A stretch of 64,000 nt of DNA. It comes from Pseudorasbora parva (lineage: Eukaryota > Chordata > Actinopteri > Cypriniformes > Gobionidae). Both the position numbers and the translations under genes were made by a program. Below are positions 38,497 through 49,624 of this stretch, in pieces. Each line of letters begins with the position of its first letter. The first letter of the stretch is position 1. The DNA lies in NCBI RefSeq assembly GCF_024679245.1, contig NC_090187.1:27187815-27251814 (forward strand). The letters run 5' to 3'. The notes under the pieces were generated by a model that ran no database searches, was not told where the DNA came from, and saw only the letters and a list, made by a program, of their open reading frames with translations.

Positions 38497-39904
38497 TAGT
38501 ATGTGGAAGAGGGCAAATTCTGCATTTTACTGAGAAACTAAGAAAAAACTGTTTTTTTTTTTTCTTATTCTAATCGAGCAGAAATTAAGGATTTGTTTGT
38601 TATTATAAATGCATAATTAAATCAGGTGTAGTGAAACACTTTACAAAAATGTAATATTTTTAACACTAGTCAATGCATTGTTTTGACATTTTTAAATATA
38701 TTTTTAATTTATGAAATTCTGTTTATTATTCAAATATGTTTGATACATTAACAAAGATTTTATTTATTGATACAAAACAATTTTAACATATTTTGCTAAG
38801 CTGGGTTATTGTTATTTTATAAAAGTACTGTTCATTATTAACTCATATTAGTTAATGAAAGATTTATTTGTTTATACAACTTAAGATGTTTAATATTTAT
38901 ATGTATTAGTGTCTCATAATTAACATTAGATTAATGCTGCAGAATAATTTTTCCATTTTTAGTTTGAGATACCTAATGCATTAATGTTAAGGGACAGAAC
39001 CATATTGTAACTACCATTATATCCAAATAAATAAATAAAAACATGTATTTCATTTTAGCTGATGCATTTTTAGTTGTTTTTTATTATGCATTTTATGATA
39101 ATATGATGAAGAAATTGAGAAATTGAAGAAAGTGAAAATAAATTAACTACTCTCCATGCATATGTATGAGACCATCTTTCTCAGATGGTTTTTATTGTTC
39201 AAGATGATTGTGCTATTTATATCACGTCATGTGACTGGAATAGAGCGGGACTTTGTTCAGCCATAACGCATATTGAATCGTAATGTAAATGCCATGGTGA
39301 TTATCTCATTGAGAGATGGTTTTGCTGACAGACAGTAGGATGGTTCTATGTGATCATCTTATTCCAGAGAGACTAGTTAAGGGTGAGCGCGCTCGCTTGT
39401 GCCTGCTGGCTAAATTCTGGACCATTAGGCAGAAATACATATCTACCAGCTGTTCAGATGTTTGAATGTGCGTGTCACTGCAAGGTTTTAATGTCCACCA
39501 TTCCCTTTGTGCATTTCTTTTTAATTAAGAGCGAAAGATGGCTGTTAGTAGCGCTGTGGAGATATGTCTGACCTTGCTTTCTGAGGGCTTAATGTTGACA
39601 AATGTCCCATTCGCCTCTTTCAACACAGTCTGTCTATAAAGCGCTGCTCTGGCAGATAGCTACCAGGGGATTTGACTGTACCCGTTTTCAAAGACTTCAC
39701 AAAGACTTTATATACTCACTGTTTTTACAGAAGCGTACTACACAATAATTACTTTATAGAATATCACAAATCTAACGAAGTGCATTGTACAATTTAACAT
39801 TTTCTATTAATGCGTAAAATTGCTTTATAAAATTAGACTAGATTTTGACATGTTCAGATAAAAATGCCTAGGTTCTTTACATAGAAATCACATTTCCTAT
39901 CATG
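38497..39904. other. AT-rich DNA, no gene
   Basis: Fragments of the TTAGTTAATG repeat at about 38845-38860 and 38970-38990. Nothing else recognised. Confidence 0.45.
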
Positions 39905-39917
39905 TTAATGTGGCATT

Positions 39918-40090
39918 TCTAGAGTGTTGTGTTGTAGTTGCTAGGGTGTTGCTAAGGTGTTCTGAGGGGTTTCTTGGAAGTTAGATCATTGTGGATGGTT
40001 GCTAGCTGGATGCTATAAGGTCCCGAAGGAGTTGTTAAAGGTTTGCTAGGTGGTTATTAATGTGTTCAGAGTGTTTTGAGGGAGTTGTGT
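39918..40090. repeat. Degenerate GTTGCTAGG tandem/dispersed repeat
   Basis: GTTGCTAGGGTGTTGCTAAGG, GGTTGCTAGCTGG and GTTTGCTAGGTGG recur imperfectly, as in a common cyprinid GTTGCTA repeat. Confidence 0.45.
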
Positions 40091-40180
40091 GTTTCACTCT
40101 GGAAGTACATTTTTAAATATTGCCAATTACTTACAAAACACTAAATGGTTTGCCTCCAAAGAACTTGAGCGAGATCTTAA

Positions 40181-40853
40181 AGGGATAGTTCACCTAAAAA
40201 TGAAAATTAGCCCATGATTTACTCATACTTAAGTCATGTATATCTTTCAGATGAATACAATCAGTTATATTAAAAAAGTCCTGTTTGGGGTGGGGGTGGG
40301 GGGTGGGGGGGGGGGTGGGGTGGGGGAAATCATTGAACTCATTGAAATCACTGAAACAAATCATTGCTTTTGTGTAAGAAAAATATCCATACTTAAAAAT
40401 TTGTTAATTAATCCCCTTTCTTGGAAAAGTGTTGAAAATGCCTTTTCGAAGTTACGTACACGACGTCTGACGATCGTAACTGGTCATGAAAGACTTTGAA
40501 CTGCAGAGGCTCTTTCAACATTTTTTCCATAAACTGAATACAGAAGGTGCTCGGTCGAAACTTTACTTTATTCAATTTAAATTTTGGATATTTTTCTTAC
40601 ACAAATGCATCAATTCACTTCCATAGGAATTTATTAAACTCTGTGTGGAGCACGTTATTTGACGGATGGATGCATTTTTACGGACTTCAAAAACAGAGCA
40701 ACAATCCCTGCCATTACAAAGCTTGGATTAGCTAGGACTTTTTAAATATAACTCAACTTTTATTCGTCTGAAAGAAGAATGTCATATACGCCTAGGGTGA
40801 CATGAGGGTGAGTAAATCATGGGCTCATTTTCATTTTTGGGTGAACTAACCCT
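40181..40853. mobile_element. 673-bp TTCAC-family TTAA element
   Basis: TTAA at 40177-40180 and 40854-40857. Ends AGGGATAGTTCACC and GGTGAACTAACCCT are inverted, and subterminal AAAAATGAAAATTAGCCC / GGGCTCATTTTCATTTTT mirror each other. It interrupts the LINE frame exactly. A G-rich tract (40287-40326) is inside. Non-autonomous; piggyBac/Kolobok-like target. Confidence 0.92.
40287..40326 (+). repeat. G-run tract (possible G-quadruplex)
   Basis: At least six runs of four or more G separated by single T residues. Confidence 0.85.
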
Positions 40854-40893
40854 TTAACGTATTATACTCACATCGCCCTTCTTTGTTCAGGGA

Positions 40894-41148
40894 AGAAAGT
40901 GGCGGGAACCGGCAAACATTTAAAAGACTTTAATCAAATAAATAAACAGAATAATAGTAACGCAGGGCAGCTCCTCGCAGATGACAGCCCCTTTCTCGTC
41001 CTTCACTGGTGTCGCTCATCCTTATATGCCTCCGAGCTTATATGCTGCCTCATGAGAGGACTCGAGACTCGAGGCTCATCTTCAATCACACACCGGTCTT
41101 GCTCGCTCCTCCTACGTCTCTCACTTGACTACCAGTTTTATAATACCT
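40894..41148. mobile_element. GC-rich insert in LINE remnant (ACCGGTCTTGCTCGCTCC family)
   Basis: It separates two parts of the LINE reading frame. Its right part, CACCGGTCTTGCTCGCTCC with TACGTCTCTCACTTGAC, is shared with 53853-54014, where the same sequence occurs in both orientations. Borders approximate, family unnamed. Confidence 0.5.
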
Positions 41149-41989
41149 AGAATATCGAAATCAACTGTAGGCGGTGGATCCTTTTCCTATTTAGAACCTA
41201 AACCCTGGAACGGTCTTTCTAGCATTGTTCGGGAAGCAGACACACTCTGTCAATTTAAATCTAGACTTAAAACACATCTCTTTAGTATGGCATAGAAAGT
41301 GTATGTTAGACAGATGTCCAATGACCACAGAATTCAGACTCTGTGCTTGTGTTTTCCATGTGTGGATTTATAATGCAACATTACACCTTTCATTAGCTGG
41401 AGCTGGCCGCTACCATGTGGCCATGAGTGTCTCGCATCGGATACAGCTCCAAATGACTTCTTGTAAAACTCAATCGCTTTCGAGGAAGGAAGCAATCAAA
41501 TCATAGTTTTGAAAACATGTCACATACTATCTTGTGCTGGGTTTCTGGTCTGACTGACTTCCACATGGCAATATGGATTCACAAAATGCCAGATTTCTTC
41601 TTGGTTGTTTGTCGCTGTGTATGGTGTAACATTCTAGCTGGTGTTACATCACATAAGTATGGACTCGGAGAGCTGAGGATGCCATTTGGGAATAAGCATC
41701 TTATCAGATTGTAACTGGCAATTTTTAAATGCTTTTGCCATTATACACCAGGCGTTCTGTGGGCAGTCTGGGATCACTATGACAAAGAATCTGACTAATC
41801 AATTTCTAACTTATTTTTCACTCTTTCTTCCTCCCTTTATATTCACAATTATTTCTATCAAAAAATGTACCATAAGAGTGAGAGAAAATTACCTATGCTG
41901 CAGATTTTGTCTCTTCAAGTTGCTTCAGAATAAATTAGATGCCATACAACTCCATGAAGATCTTATCTGTTAATATTGAATCATATTAA

Positions 41990-42279
41990 AGATGCACTGT
42001 AGTATTTTTGCAGTATTTGCAGTATAGTACTATATTTTAATTAATATAATTAAAATATATATATATATTTAAAATATAAAAATTATATATTTTGTTCAGG
42101 TAAGTTCTTACAATATCCCAAATGTTTCCAACTATTTGTAAATTGTGAGAAAATTACTTTTTTCTGTGAGGAGAAAACCACATGTCCCAAGATTCTGAGC
42201 TCAAATTTAGCATCATCAAACTACGCCTTTGTTTTGAATAGGCGCCCTCTAGCAGACGAAAAAATTACATAGTGCAGCT
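41990..42279. mobile_element. 290-bp TTAA element (GCACTGTAGTA ends)
   Basis: TTAA at 41986-41989 and 42280-42283. Ends AGATGCACTGTAGTATTTTT and AAAATTACATAGTGCAGCT are imperfect inverted repeats. GCGCCCTCTAGCAGACG near the right end is typical of a fish repeat I recognise. The interior is TA-rich. Confidence 0.85.
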
Positions 42280-42283
42280 TTAA

Positions 42284-42850
42284 TAGTTCATAGACCGAGG
42301 AACTGTTTAAAAATGCATGTTGCATTTCATTTTTTTTTTTGTTGCCACTAATCTTTTTCGAGAATATTACCTGTATTTCATCCCATGAAAGACATATTCA
42401 TAGCAGCGAATTACAACGGAATTCAGTGAGCCATTGAAAATGTGGCCTTTGCAGGGTTTATTAGTATTATTCATGTATGTTGTACGCATGGAGTCACTTA
42501 AACTATTCTATGTAATTGCTTCCACTTTTCTTAAATGGCATATGGGTAGTTGCACACATGGGTAATTGATTCGTGGCAGGAAAAGACCTCTGGATTGTTG
42601 TAGAAAGTATACTGCCTGTCTCTTTTTGCTGAAACTTTGTGTTACTGAACAGTGAGCTAATGACCACAGTGGTTTCTGTCAGGATAGAGGATTGCTTTGA
42701 AATGGTTGCTGACAGCTAACCATTGGTTGAGATTCAGTTCCTAATGAGCCTTTGCTAAAGCTGCATTGTTGTCTCACATTAAATAATGTCTTTTTTTCTT
42801 TTCTGTTATTGCATTTTAACATGTCTTTACATTTAAAGTTATTGAATACT
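42284..42850. other. No feature recognised
   Basis: AT-rich DNA. Confidence 0.45.
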
Positions 42851-43184
42851 ACACACACACACACACACACACGTTTGTTTTTGTGACATATGGGGACATT
42901 CCATAGGCGTTATCCGTATTTTCGATCCCCTTACACTGCCCCTACCCCTAAACCTACCCATCACAGGAAACATTCTGCATTTTTAGTTTCTCAAAAACTC
43001 ATCCTGTATGATTTATAAGCCTTTTGAAAAGTGGGGACATGGCCAAATGTCCTCATATTTCACCCTCTCCTTGTAATACCTATGTCATACTCTTGCCATT
43101 ATACACATTTGTGTCCTCATATGTCACAACCCCCCCCCCCCCCCCACACACACACACACACACCCCCACACACACAAACACACA
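42851..43184. repeat. Dispersed CATATGGGGACATT repeat with CA/C-run edges, copy 1
   Basis: Between CA runs (42851-42872 and 43146-43184, the latter after C15 at 43131-43145) lies CATATGGGGACATTCC, CTGCCCCTACCCCTAAACC, then AGTGGGGACATGGCC and GTGTCCTCATATGTCAC. The same sequence in reverse orientation is at 57150-57445. Non-autonomous dispersed repeat; class unknown. Confidence 0.75.
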
Positions 43185-44175
43185 ATGTGGTTATGTTGAT
43201 GGTATAAACTTGCTGAATTTGGAAGTTAAGAATTTTAACATGTTATAACAGCATTATACAACAACTTTCAGTGTGAACGTTTCTATTTCTCTATATTTCA
43301 GTTGTTTCAGTCGAGTTTTTCCCAAGCTCAATAAAAATATTTCCTCTGCACACGTGTGCCATTAAAAACACAAGCTTTGCCATTGTAGAGCTCTTAGGTC
43401 TATCTGTATCTGTAAGGTCATCTTAAGAGAACGCTCAGGTTTCCATTCTTCCACATTTCCAGTCTGCCTGAACAAATGACTTCCTTTAAAACACTGCCTA
43501 CCTGCTCGCCCCACGGCTCCTAAACAATCTACCAAACACAGCCGCACTGCTGGAATGCTTCTGGTGGGCACATATATCCTACATGTGGAAACCTAGTGAT
43601 TTGAACCATGAAGCCCATCAAACACCATTTATATATATATTTTTTTTTACATTTTTTAGGTCTTGTGCCAGGATTATCTACTTTTTAGCATTTTAATGAG
43701 AGTAAACCTCCTAATACCAGTCCTAAAAGCTTTTAAACTAATATGAGATGACCTAGAAAGATTTTAGTAACGGATATAAAGGTTAAGCTGAATTGAAAGA
43801 AGGGGTCTCACAGCAGTCTTCATTAGTCTTAATTAGATATTGCAGTTTCTTATGTTTTGACAATGTGTTTTTACTGAAGTGCCGTGTGTAATTGCTGTGT
43901 GAAATTTTTGATTTTGAGCAGTCATGGCATGACTTTTGCACAAGCAGGCATTCTATAATATCTTTCCTGTCAATAGATCTTATATACAGAAAGATTTTAA
44001 AATGACTTTTTGATCGTAAATTAGTATACATTAAAATAGTTTGAAATGTAATGAAGTACTTGATATGCACAATTATCGGTACCATATTTAGTACATGAGA
44101 AGATATAGTTTTTTCATTGATTTTCGCCATCACATGAATAAATTAAATTTTTTAAATATATTCACATAGACAATT
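43185..44175. other. No feature recognised
   Basis: AT-rich DNA. The minus frames at 43362-43571 and 43783-44133 have no motif. Confidence 0.45.
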
Positions 44176-44434
44176 ATGGAAGTTTGTTTTCGCCACAAAA
44201 TAAAACATTTAAAAAACTAATTGGAACTTTTGTATCTCCCAATTCTGACTCTTTTTTTCCGAATTGCAAAATATAAACACGCAATTGTTATAAAGCCAGA
44301 ATTGCAAGATATAAAGTCAGAATTGTGAGATATAAACTCTCAATTTTGACTATTTTTGTCTTACTATTGCGAGCTTATATCTCACAATTCTGACTTTATG
44401 ACTCTCAATTTTGACTTTATATCATGCAATTCTG

Positions 44435-46250
44435 TAGCCTGACAAACCAGACCCACATCAAGATGTTTGGTCTAGAAACTCATCATAGACAGGGCTCAAT
44501 CTGAGGGGCGGGATGAACGGTTGTCTTTCAAACTCCCTCTGCATGCGATAGGATAGCGCTACACCAACCAGAACAACAAAGGTGAAGCAGAGCTCGCTGA
44601 CAGATTAAACATTCGCCGTATCCGGTCGGCTAAACTACGAACACATCTTCCCTTTTTAAGAATGACTTCAGTGCCGTTCTTTGTTCTTTTCTCAGAGAAA
44701 AGCTTAACTCCAAGTCTTCCAGAATTGCAGTCAAAGCTGATTCGAAAGACCACCGCCGTTCGCCAGTTTCTGTGTTTACTAGAAGCACGCAAACGCAACT
44801 CGGCCGTCGTCATTATGGCCCCGCCCGCCGACTCTATACACGATGTGATTGGCTCGTCTAGAGTTAGGGGAATACAGCTCAGAAGGGTATTGAGAGTTCC
44901 TAGATTACACTTGCGGGCAGATTAAATTTGCTGCTGCCAGGGCCGTGCACAGACATTTTGAGTGGCAGTGGCCCAAACCAAAAAAGGGGTACTATAAGGG
45001 GATTGAGTATCATGTTAATATAGAGAATGAATAACAAACCTTTTACAATCATACTGTAAAATAAATACAATTGTTAGGCACTAGTGCTAATTAAATTTAT
45101 GTTCTTCTAATTATTCTTACAAAAAGTTGATTCTGGGCTACTTTGATCACTTTTCTATTTAATTTCTTTATTGGAGATTTAAGTAGCAAATGAGAATCAC
45201 AAAAATTATTGAATATATTTTGAGACAAAGGTCTTGTTTATGATTTATGTAAATCATACGCAACATTTTTTTAATAACAGAATATATAAACTATGGTATT
45301 TGGGGTAAAAGGCATATTTAACATGATAATAAACAGCTGATTTCATTTGTTGACATGACATGGGTAAGATTCAGCTGGTAAATTTCTTAAGTTGGGTGTC
45401 CAATCTTAGAGGTAACATCATATTTATAATAAATATATGATAATAATCATATAATACAAATATATTTGGTTTGTTACAACGATAAAACTGTATTAAATTA
45501 CAATGGGATTTCATTCATTCAGTGTTTTCAGATTATAATTACTTATGTAAGCCTATATTTGTCATTCTGAGTATATACATATGATATGACAAACATGGAC
45601 ATGTAGTATACTTCCTTTTATATTCATTTAGAAAAGATAAGAAACGTATGGTTGTTTGTCAAATGGTAGACATTTGAACTTGGAAATAAATGTAAAAGAC
45701 TTTACAACAGTGTTAAATTAGATTTTCCGTGTATATTTCCACCATGTATATTTCCTTGTCCGCTGTAGAGTAATGCAGGGAGTCTTGTGAGAGGTTGTTA
45801 AGCCAGCCTATCAGAATTTAGCAGTCTCATCCCTGATTTGGCTGGAAATGAATTATGTTATATTATAATGTTGAGTTGTGTTGCTATGCTAAGTGAGCCG
45901 TGGAGCAGTCAGTGCGGGTATCCGAGCGCAAGCAAACGAGACGTTGCACATGTGAAATATAACGTCGGCGCACATCCAAATAAGCTTATTTTAAATGCAA
46001 AATTGATTTTCGTTCGCTCGAAATACTTTCTCATTTGCGAGACGAACATTTCTCCACAAAACTCAGTTCACGCGCGCGCGAAATGCTCGTTTGCGCGCTC
46101 AAAATATGATCTTGCGCGCTCAGAATTGTGTCAGAATAGTAACGCCATATAAGAGGGGCACTTTAGCCGATGAGGGCAAAGGGGCAGTGGCTCTAGCCAC
46201 CGGGCCACCCCCCTGTGCACGGCCCTGGCTGCTGCTATGGTGCGTCTAGA
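44435..46250. mobile_element. TAGCCTGAC-ended element, middle level of nest
   Basis: Starts TAGCCTGACAAACCAGACCC. Its right end is approximate, near GGTGCGTCTAGATTTC. It has GC-rich interior sequence and is interrupted at GCTGCTGC by the hAT element. It shares its terminus with 14885-15222. A frame at 44662-44925 shows no domain. Confidence 0.6.
44938..46227. mobile_element. 1290-bp hAT element with perfect 8-bp duplication
   Basis: Ends CAGGGCCGTGCACAG and CTGTGCACGGCCCTG are perfect 15-bp inverted repeats. GCTGCTGC is duplicated at 44930-44937 and 46228-46235. The interior is AT-rich on the left with a CpG-rich patch at about 45890-46140 (GCGCGCGC near 46071). No transposase is recognisable; the 104-codon frame at 45838-46152 has no hAT motif. 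Confidence 0.95.
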
Positions 46251-46378
46251 TTTCGAGTTTAACAATTCTGAGGAAAAAAGAGAATTGCAGAATTGCTAGA
46301 AAAAAAGTCTGAATTGTGAAACAAAAAATCGCAATTACCTTTTAATTTATTTTTATTCTGTGGCGGAAACAAGCTTCT

Positions 46379-46687
46379 TTTTTGTCAGTATTTTGACCAT
46401 ATAAATGCAGAAAGACAGTGTAGATTGTAATAAAATATATCATGCATAAAAACATTGAACACCCTAAACTCATTCCTTTAGTCTTAATAATTTATTAGTC
46501 TTAAGGAAAATATATCTCTCTATCTCTTCCTCCCCTCGTTTCTCATTCATTCTCCCTCTCTGTGTCTGAGTGATATAGCACATGCATTGCACGCTTCTCT
46601 TGCTGCTATATCACCCTGCAGGTAGCCTCTGTTTCAGCCCTGCTTTGTTTGCAAACTGTGTGTGAGTATCAGATTCCTCTTTGACAG
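46379..46687. other. No feature recognised
   Basis: AT-rich DNA leading to a pyrimidine-rich stretch before the candidate exon. Confidence 0.4.
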
Positions 46688-46688
46688 G

Positions 46689-46783
46689 ATGCAGCGAGCG
46701 TGGAGAGGCTGGCTGGTTCCGGCGATGTGCGGCTCACCTCCGTGGGTCCTCACGTCTGGACAGAGGAGGGTCAGCCGGGGGTG
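46689..46783 (+). other. Candidate internal coding exon (unidentified gene)
   Basis: TCAGATTCCTCTTTGACAG is acceptor-like. The following GC-rich stretch reads ASVERLAGSGDVRLTSV and GPHVWTEEGQPG, with mostly G/C third positions. CCGGGG|GTGAAT is a plausible donor. The frame itself stays open to 46842. Base composition contrasts sharply with the AT-rich surroundings. I do not recognise the product and see no adjoining exon. It could be a CpG-rich non-coding patch. Confidence 0.28.
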
Positions 46784-47121
46784 AATGCTTTCCAAAGCCT
46801 GTGTCAAAGCTGCGTTCTGGCTCTGTGTGTCTGCCATCACCCGGAATGACCTCCGGGTCTCCTCCTTTTGGTCTCTTCACCTGATCCGGAGATGTTAGTT
46901 GAGCTATACACAAAACTGCTTGTCAGCATTTCTTCCTCAAGCTATGGCAGAATCGATCACTTTTGCATCTGCTCAGCTCTTTAAGAAAAAATAGAGGGAG
47001 GAAGATGTGTCAGGTTTTTGAGCCATTTCAAGTTTTTGCTGATGATACTTCATATTCTTTTGTTTTCTGCCTGCAGTAACTATCAGAGAAACGTCACTTC
47101 ATCATTTCGTATCAGACACTT
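46784..47121. other. No feature recognised
   Basis: GC falls from about 46880 onward. Nothing identifiable. Confidence 0.4.
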
Positions 47122-47125
47122 GGCC

Positions 47126-47490
47126 CCACTTTATATTAGGTGGCCTTAAGTACAATGTACTTAGATCAAAAAATAAGTACAATGTACTTACTGTGTTCAA
47201 ATTGTATTGAAAAGCACTTTTGCTGATACTGAGGTGGATACGGGTAGTGTTAGGGACAGGTGTGGCGGTGTGGGTCAGTTTAAGGGTAGGTTTAGGTATA
47301 AAGGAAGTGCCAACTGTGTAATTACAAATGTAACTACAAAAATAATTACAGATGTAATTACATGCAGGTCATTTTTAAAATGTAAGTACAATGTAAAAAC
47401 ATGTATGTACACAATAAGTGCATTGTATCAAATGATTAATTACAATGTTAGTACATAGTAGTTAAGGCCATCTAATATAAAGTGGGTCCA
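47126..47490. mobile_element. CCACTTTATATTAGG inverted-repeat element, copy 2
   Basis: Same ends and interior as 22278-22640 in the same orientation, including AGTACATAGTAGTTAAGGCC near the right end. Confidence 0.85.
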
Positions 47491-48911
47491 GACATTTTGT
47501 AGAATAAATGTGCATTGCACTTATTCAGTCATCAAACATTCAGTTATTGCTGTGCAGAAAAAAAAAAAAAAAAACACTTACACTGTTACACATCTTGGGT
47601 CGTTAGTGACCCTATGCGATTTAAAAAAAGAAAATGAATGGGAGGCATTATTTTTTTAATGTTTTTCTAGTTGTATTGTTTATAATGAATTGATTGAGGA
47701 ATACTAAGAAGTTTGATGTCTAATAATAAAATAAAAAAGGTAACATATATTTGGGCACTTTCTGATTAGTCTTAAAAATAAAGGTTCTAAAAGGGGGTTT
47801 TCACAGGGATGCCATAGAAGAACCATTTTTGGTTCCCCAAAAAACTTTTCAGTGAACAGATCTTAAAATAAAAACTTTCTCTTATTGTGAAGAACATGTT
47901 AATAATCTAAAGAACAATTTTTCCACTATAAAGAACCTTTTTCGCAATGGAACATTTCTATGGACGTTTTTAATTAATTAATGAATTAATTAATGAAAAT
48001 ATCGTTGATAGGGGAGCAACTTTAGTAAACGCTCATATGGGTCGTATTTCAAGAAAGTGACAAACGGCCTATATAGGCATATTGGTTGGACAAACTACAA
48101 CTTGGTGAACTTGTGACTTTATACACCCACTCACTATTAAACTACTTGGCTAAAGTGTGTATTAAAACTAGTTTTTAATTTATTTATTTTAAAACAGATT
48201 TGTTTAACCAATGCAGTAAAATCAGACATTTTACATGTGGTTTAAATATAATATAAAAAAATAAAAATAAAACTTTTTTGGCCACCATATGCTACACCTT
48301 TAGAAATTCCAAACACTAACTGGATTCACTTAATTGTAAATTCAGATAAGATGTGGGGTTATCAGCACAGTGCAATTCTCTTAATAGCGCTGTCATTTTG
48401 TAGAAAGTGGTTACAGACATTTTCAAAATGTAAAGTTAGCTGAAGGTTTTTCAAAAACATAAGGAAAGCTATCTTAATTAAGCAAACCATGAGTTCATTA
48501 TGAACACTTCATTACCTAAATGCAGAGTATGTTGGGCAGAGAAATTTAGATAACAGAGATGAATAGCTAATTAAGATAACGCTAATGAATGTAAAATTGA
48601 ATTTAGATAAGAAGAATTGAATCATCAAACACCCTCGTTAGAGTGCTACTGTCATCAAGAACCATTGTATCATTTCTGTTTGGGTCTTCCACAGCTTCTC
48701 CCTCTCCCTCTGTTCTCATTTTATATAGTGAAGAAATTATTTTATTCCAAAATATTTCTAGCCTTACAACTTCCTTGCTTTGTAACAAACTTTGTTAACA
48801 AACCAGGATGCTAACAAACAGGCATTGCTATGTCTCAAGTCTCTATGGTGTTTTGCTCTCCATTGATCTAATTCTATGTCATTTTTTTCTCTCCTTCAAT
48901 CGTGTTCTAGA
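47491..48911. other. AT-rich DNA; one A-run and a repeat fragment
   Basis: An A-run lies at about 47559-47576. At 47770-47960 paired GGTTCT/AGAACC words (AAAGGTTCTAAAAGGG, AAGAACCTTTTTCGC) suggest a decayed repeat. The stretch 48340-48620 is low in repeats and has many TAAT words. Confidence 0.45.
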
Positions 48912-48915
48912 TTAA

Positions 48916-49620
48916 AGGGGGGGTTGAAACACTCAGTTTCAGTCCATCTCATGTCAATCTTGAGTACCTATAGAGTAGTATTGCATCCTTCATATCTCCG
49001 AAAAGTCTTTAGTTTTATTATATTTATTAAAGAAATATAGGCTGTACCGAGTCTTTCCGGAAAAAAACGAGCGCCTGGAGGCGTATCGTGTGGGCGGAGC
49101 TAAATAATGACAATCACGAACAAAGCGGTGACGTCCTCAAGCGTGGAGAAACCCATGGCTATCTCAGCTAATACAGATAATAATCCACAATCAAATCTGA
49201 GGCAGAAATAAATTGAACAGGAGAAACGGCAACATCAGGACGTCAGTCTCTGTGGTATGTACTGTATTTAGGGGCCTGTCAACATTTGTGTGTGTTTACT
49301 CACAGTTTATGAGGACATGATTCGGTTTATTTCGGTTTATTCGGTTTCCTCGCTCTAGTCGCGCGCGCGCACACCCTACCGGGAGAAGAGCCCGCATGGC
49401 TCATACAAGGACCTTCCGATCTATTAACGTCAAGTGGACCCATACTCGAAAAAAACTCTCCGAAACTTGTGAGAAACCGGAAGGAGTATTTTTGACACAG
49501 AAATACTCCATCAAACGTCCAACATTAGTTTTTGAAACTTTGTCTATGTTTAGGATGGGAATCCAAGTCTTTAACAGTGTAAAAAGCTCAGTATGCATGA
49601 AACAGCATTTCACCCCCCCT
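48916..49620. mobile_element. 705-bp TTAA element, family G7, clean copy
   Basis: TTAA at 48912-48915 and 49621-49624. Ends AGGGGGGGTTGAAACAC and GCATTTCACCCCCCCT are inverted. Orientation is opposite to 19363-20563. Relative to that copy it lacks about 500 bp, with a junction around 49320-49350 near a TTTCGGTTTATTCGG repeat. The lost middle corresponds to the piece at 1-270. Frames at 49396-49715 are the shared element sequence. Confidence 0.92.
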
Positions 49621-49624
49621 TTAA

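Larger units (their letters stand above)
40126..41295 (+). pseudogene. LINE reverse-transcriptase ORF C-terminal remnant with two insertions
   Basis: ITYKTLNGLPPKNLSEIL (from 40126) runs into the TTAA at 40177-40180, where an element is inserted. Immediately after its second TTAA (40854-40857) the same frame resumes as TYYTHIALLCSG. A further GC-rich insert (about 40894-41148) follows. The frame then continues GGGSFSYLEPKPWN and READTLCQFKSRLKTHLFS to a stop at 41293-41295. The W-N-x-L...F-K-S-x-L-K-T-H-L-F ending is typical of fish LINE ORF2 C-termini. It is 5'-truncated and non-functional. The clade (Rex/CR1-like or other) is unresolved. Confidence 0.75.
44176..46378. mobile_element. Outer inverted-repeat element of a second three-level nest
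   Basis: GGAAGTTTGTTTTCGCCAC with AAAATAAAA at the left mirrors TTTTTATTCTGTGGCGGAAAC at the right. Inside the left part AGAATTGCAAGATATAAAG / CTCACAATTCTGACTTTAT motifs repeat about every 25 bp; the right part (46258-46330) resumes with the same motifs. The middle is taken up by the elements at 44435 and 44938. Confidence 0.75.

Noticed and set aside
45838..46152. 104-codon frame inside the hAT element
   Set aside because: No BED finger, catalytic or C-terminal hAT motif. The Ala/Arg-Ser rich part comes from a degenerate short repeat (CGCGCTC words).
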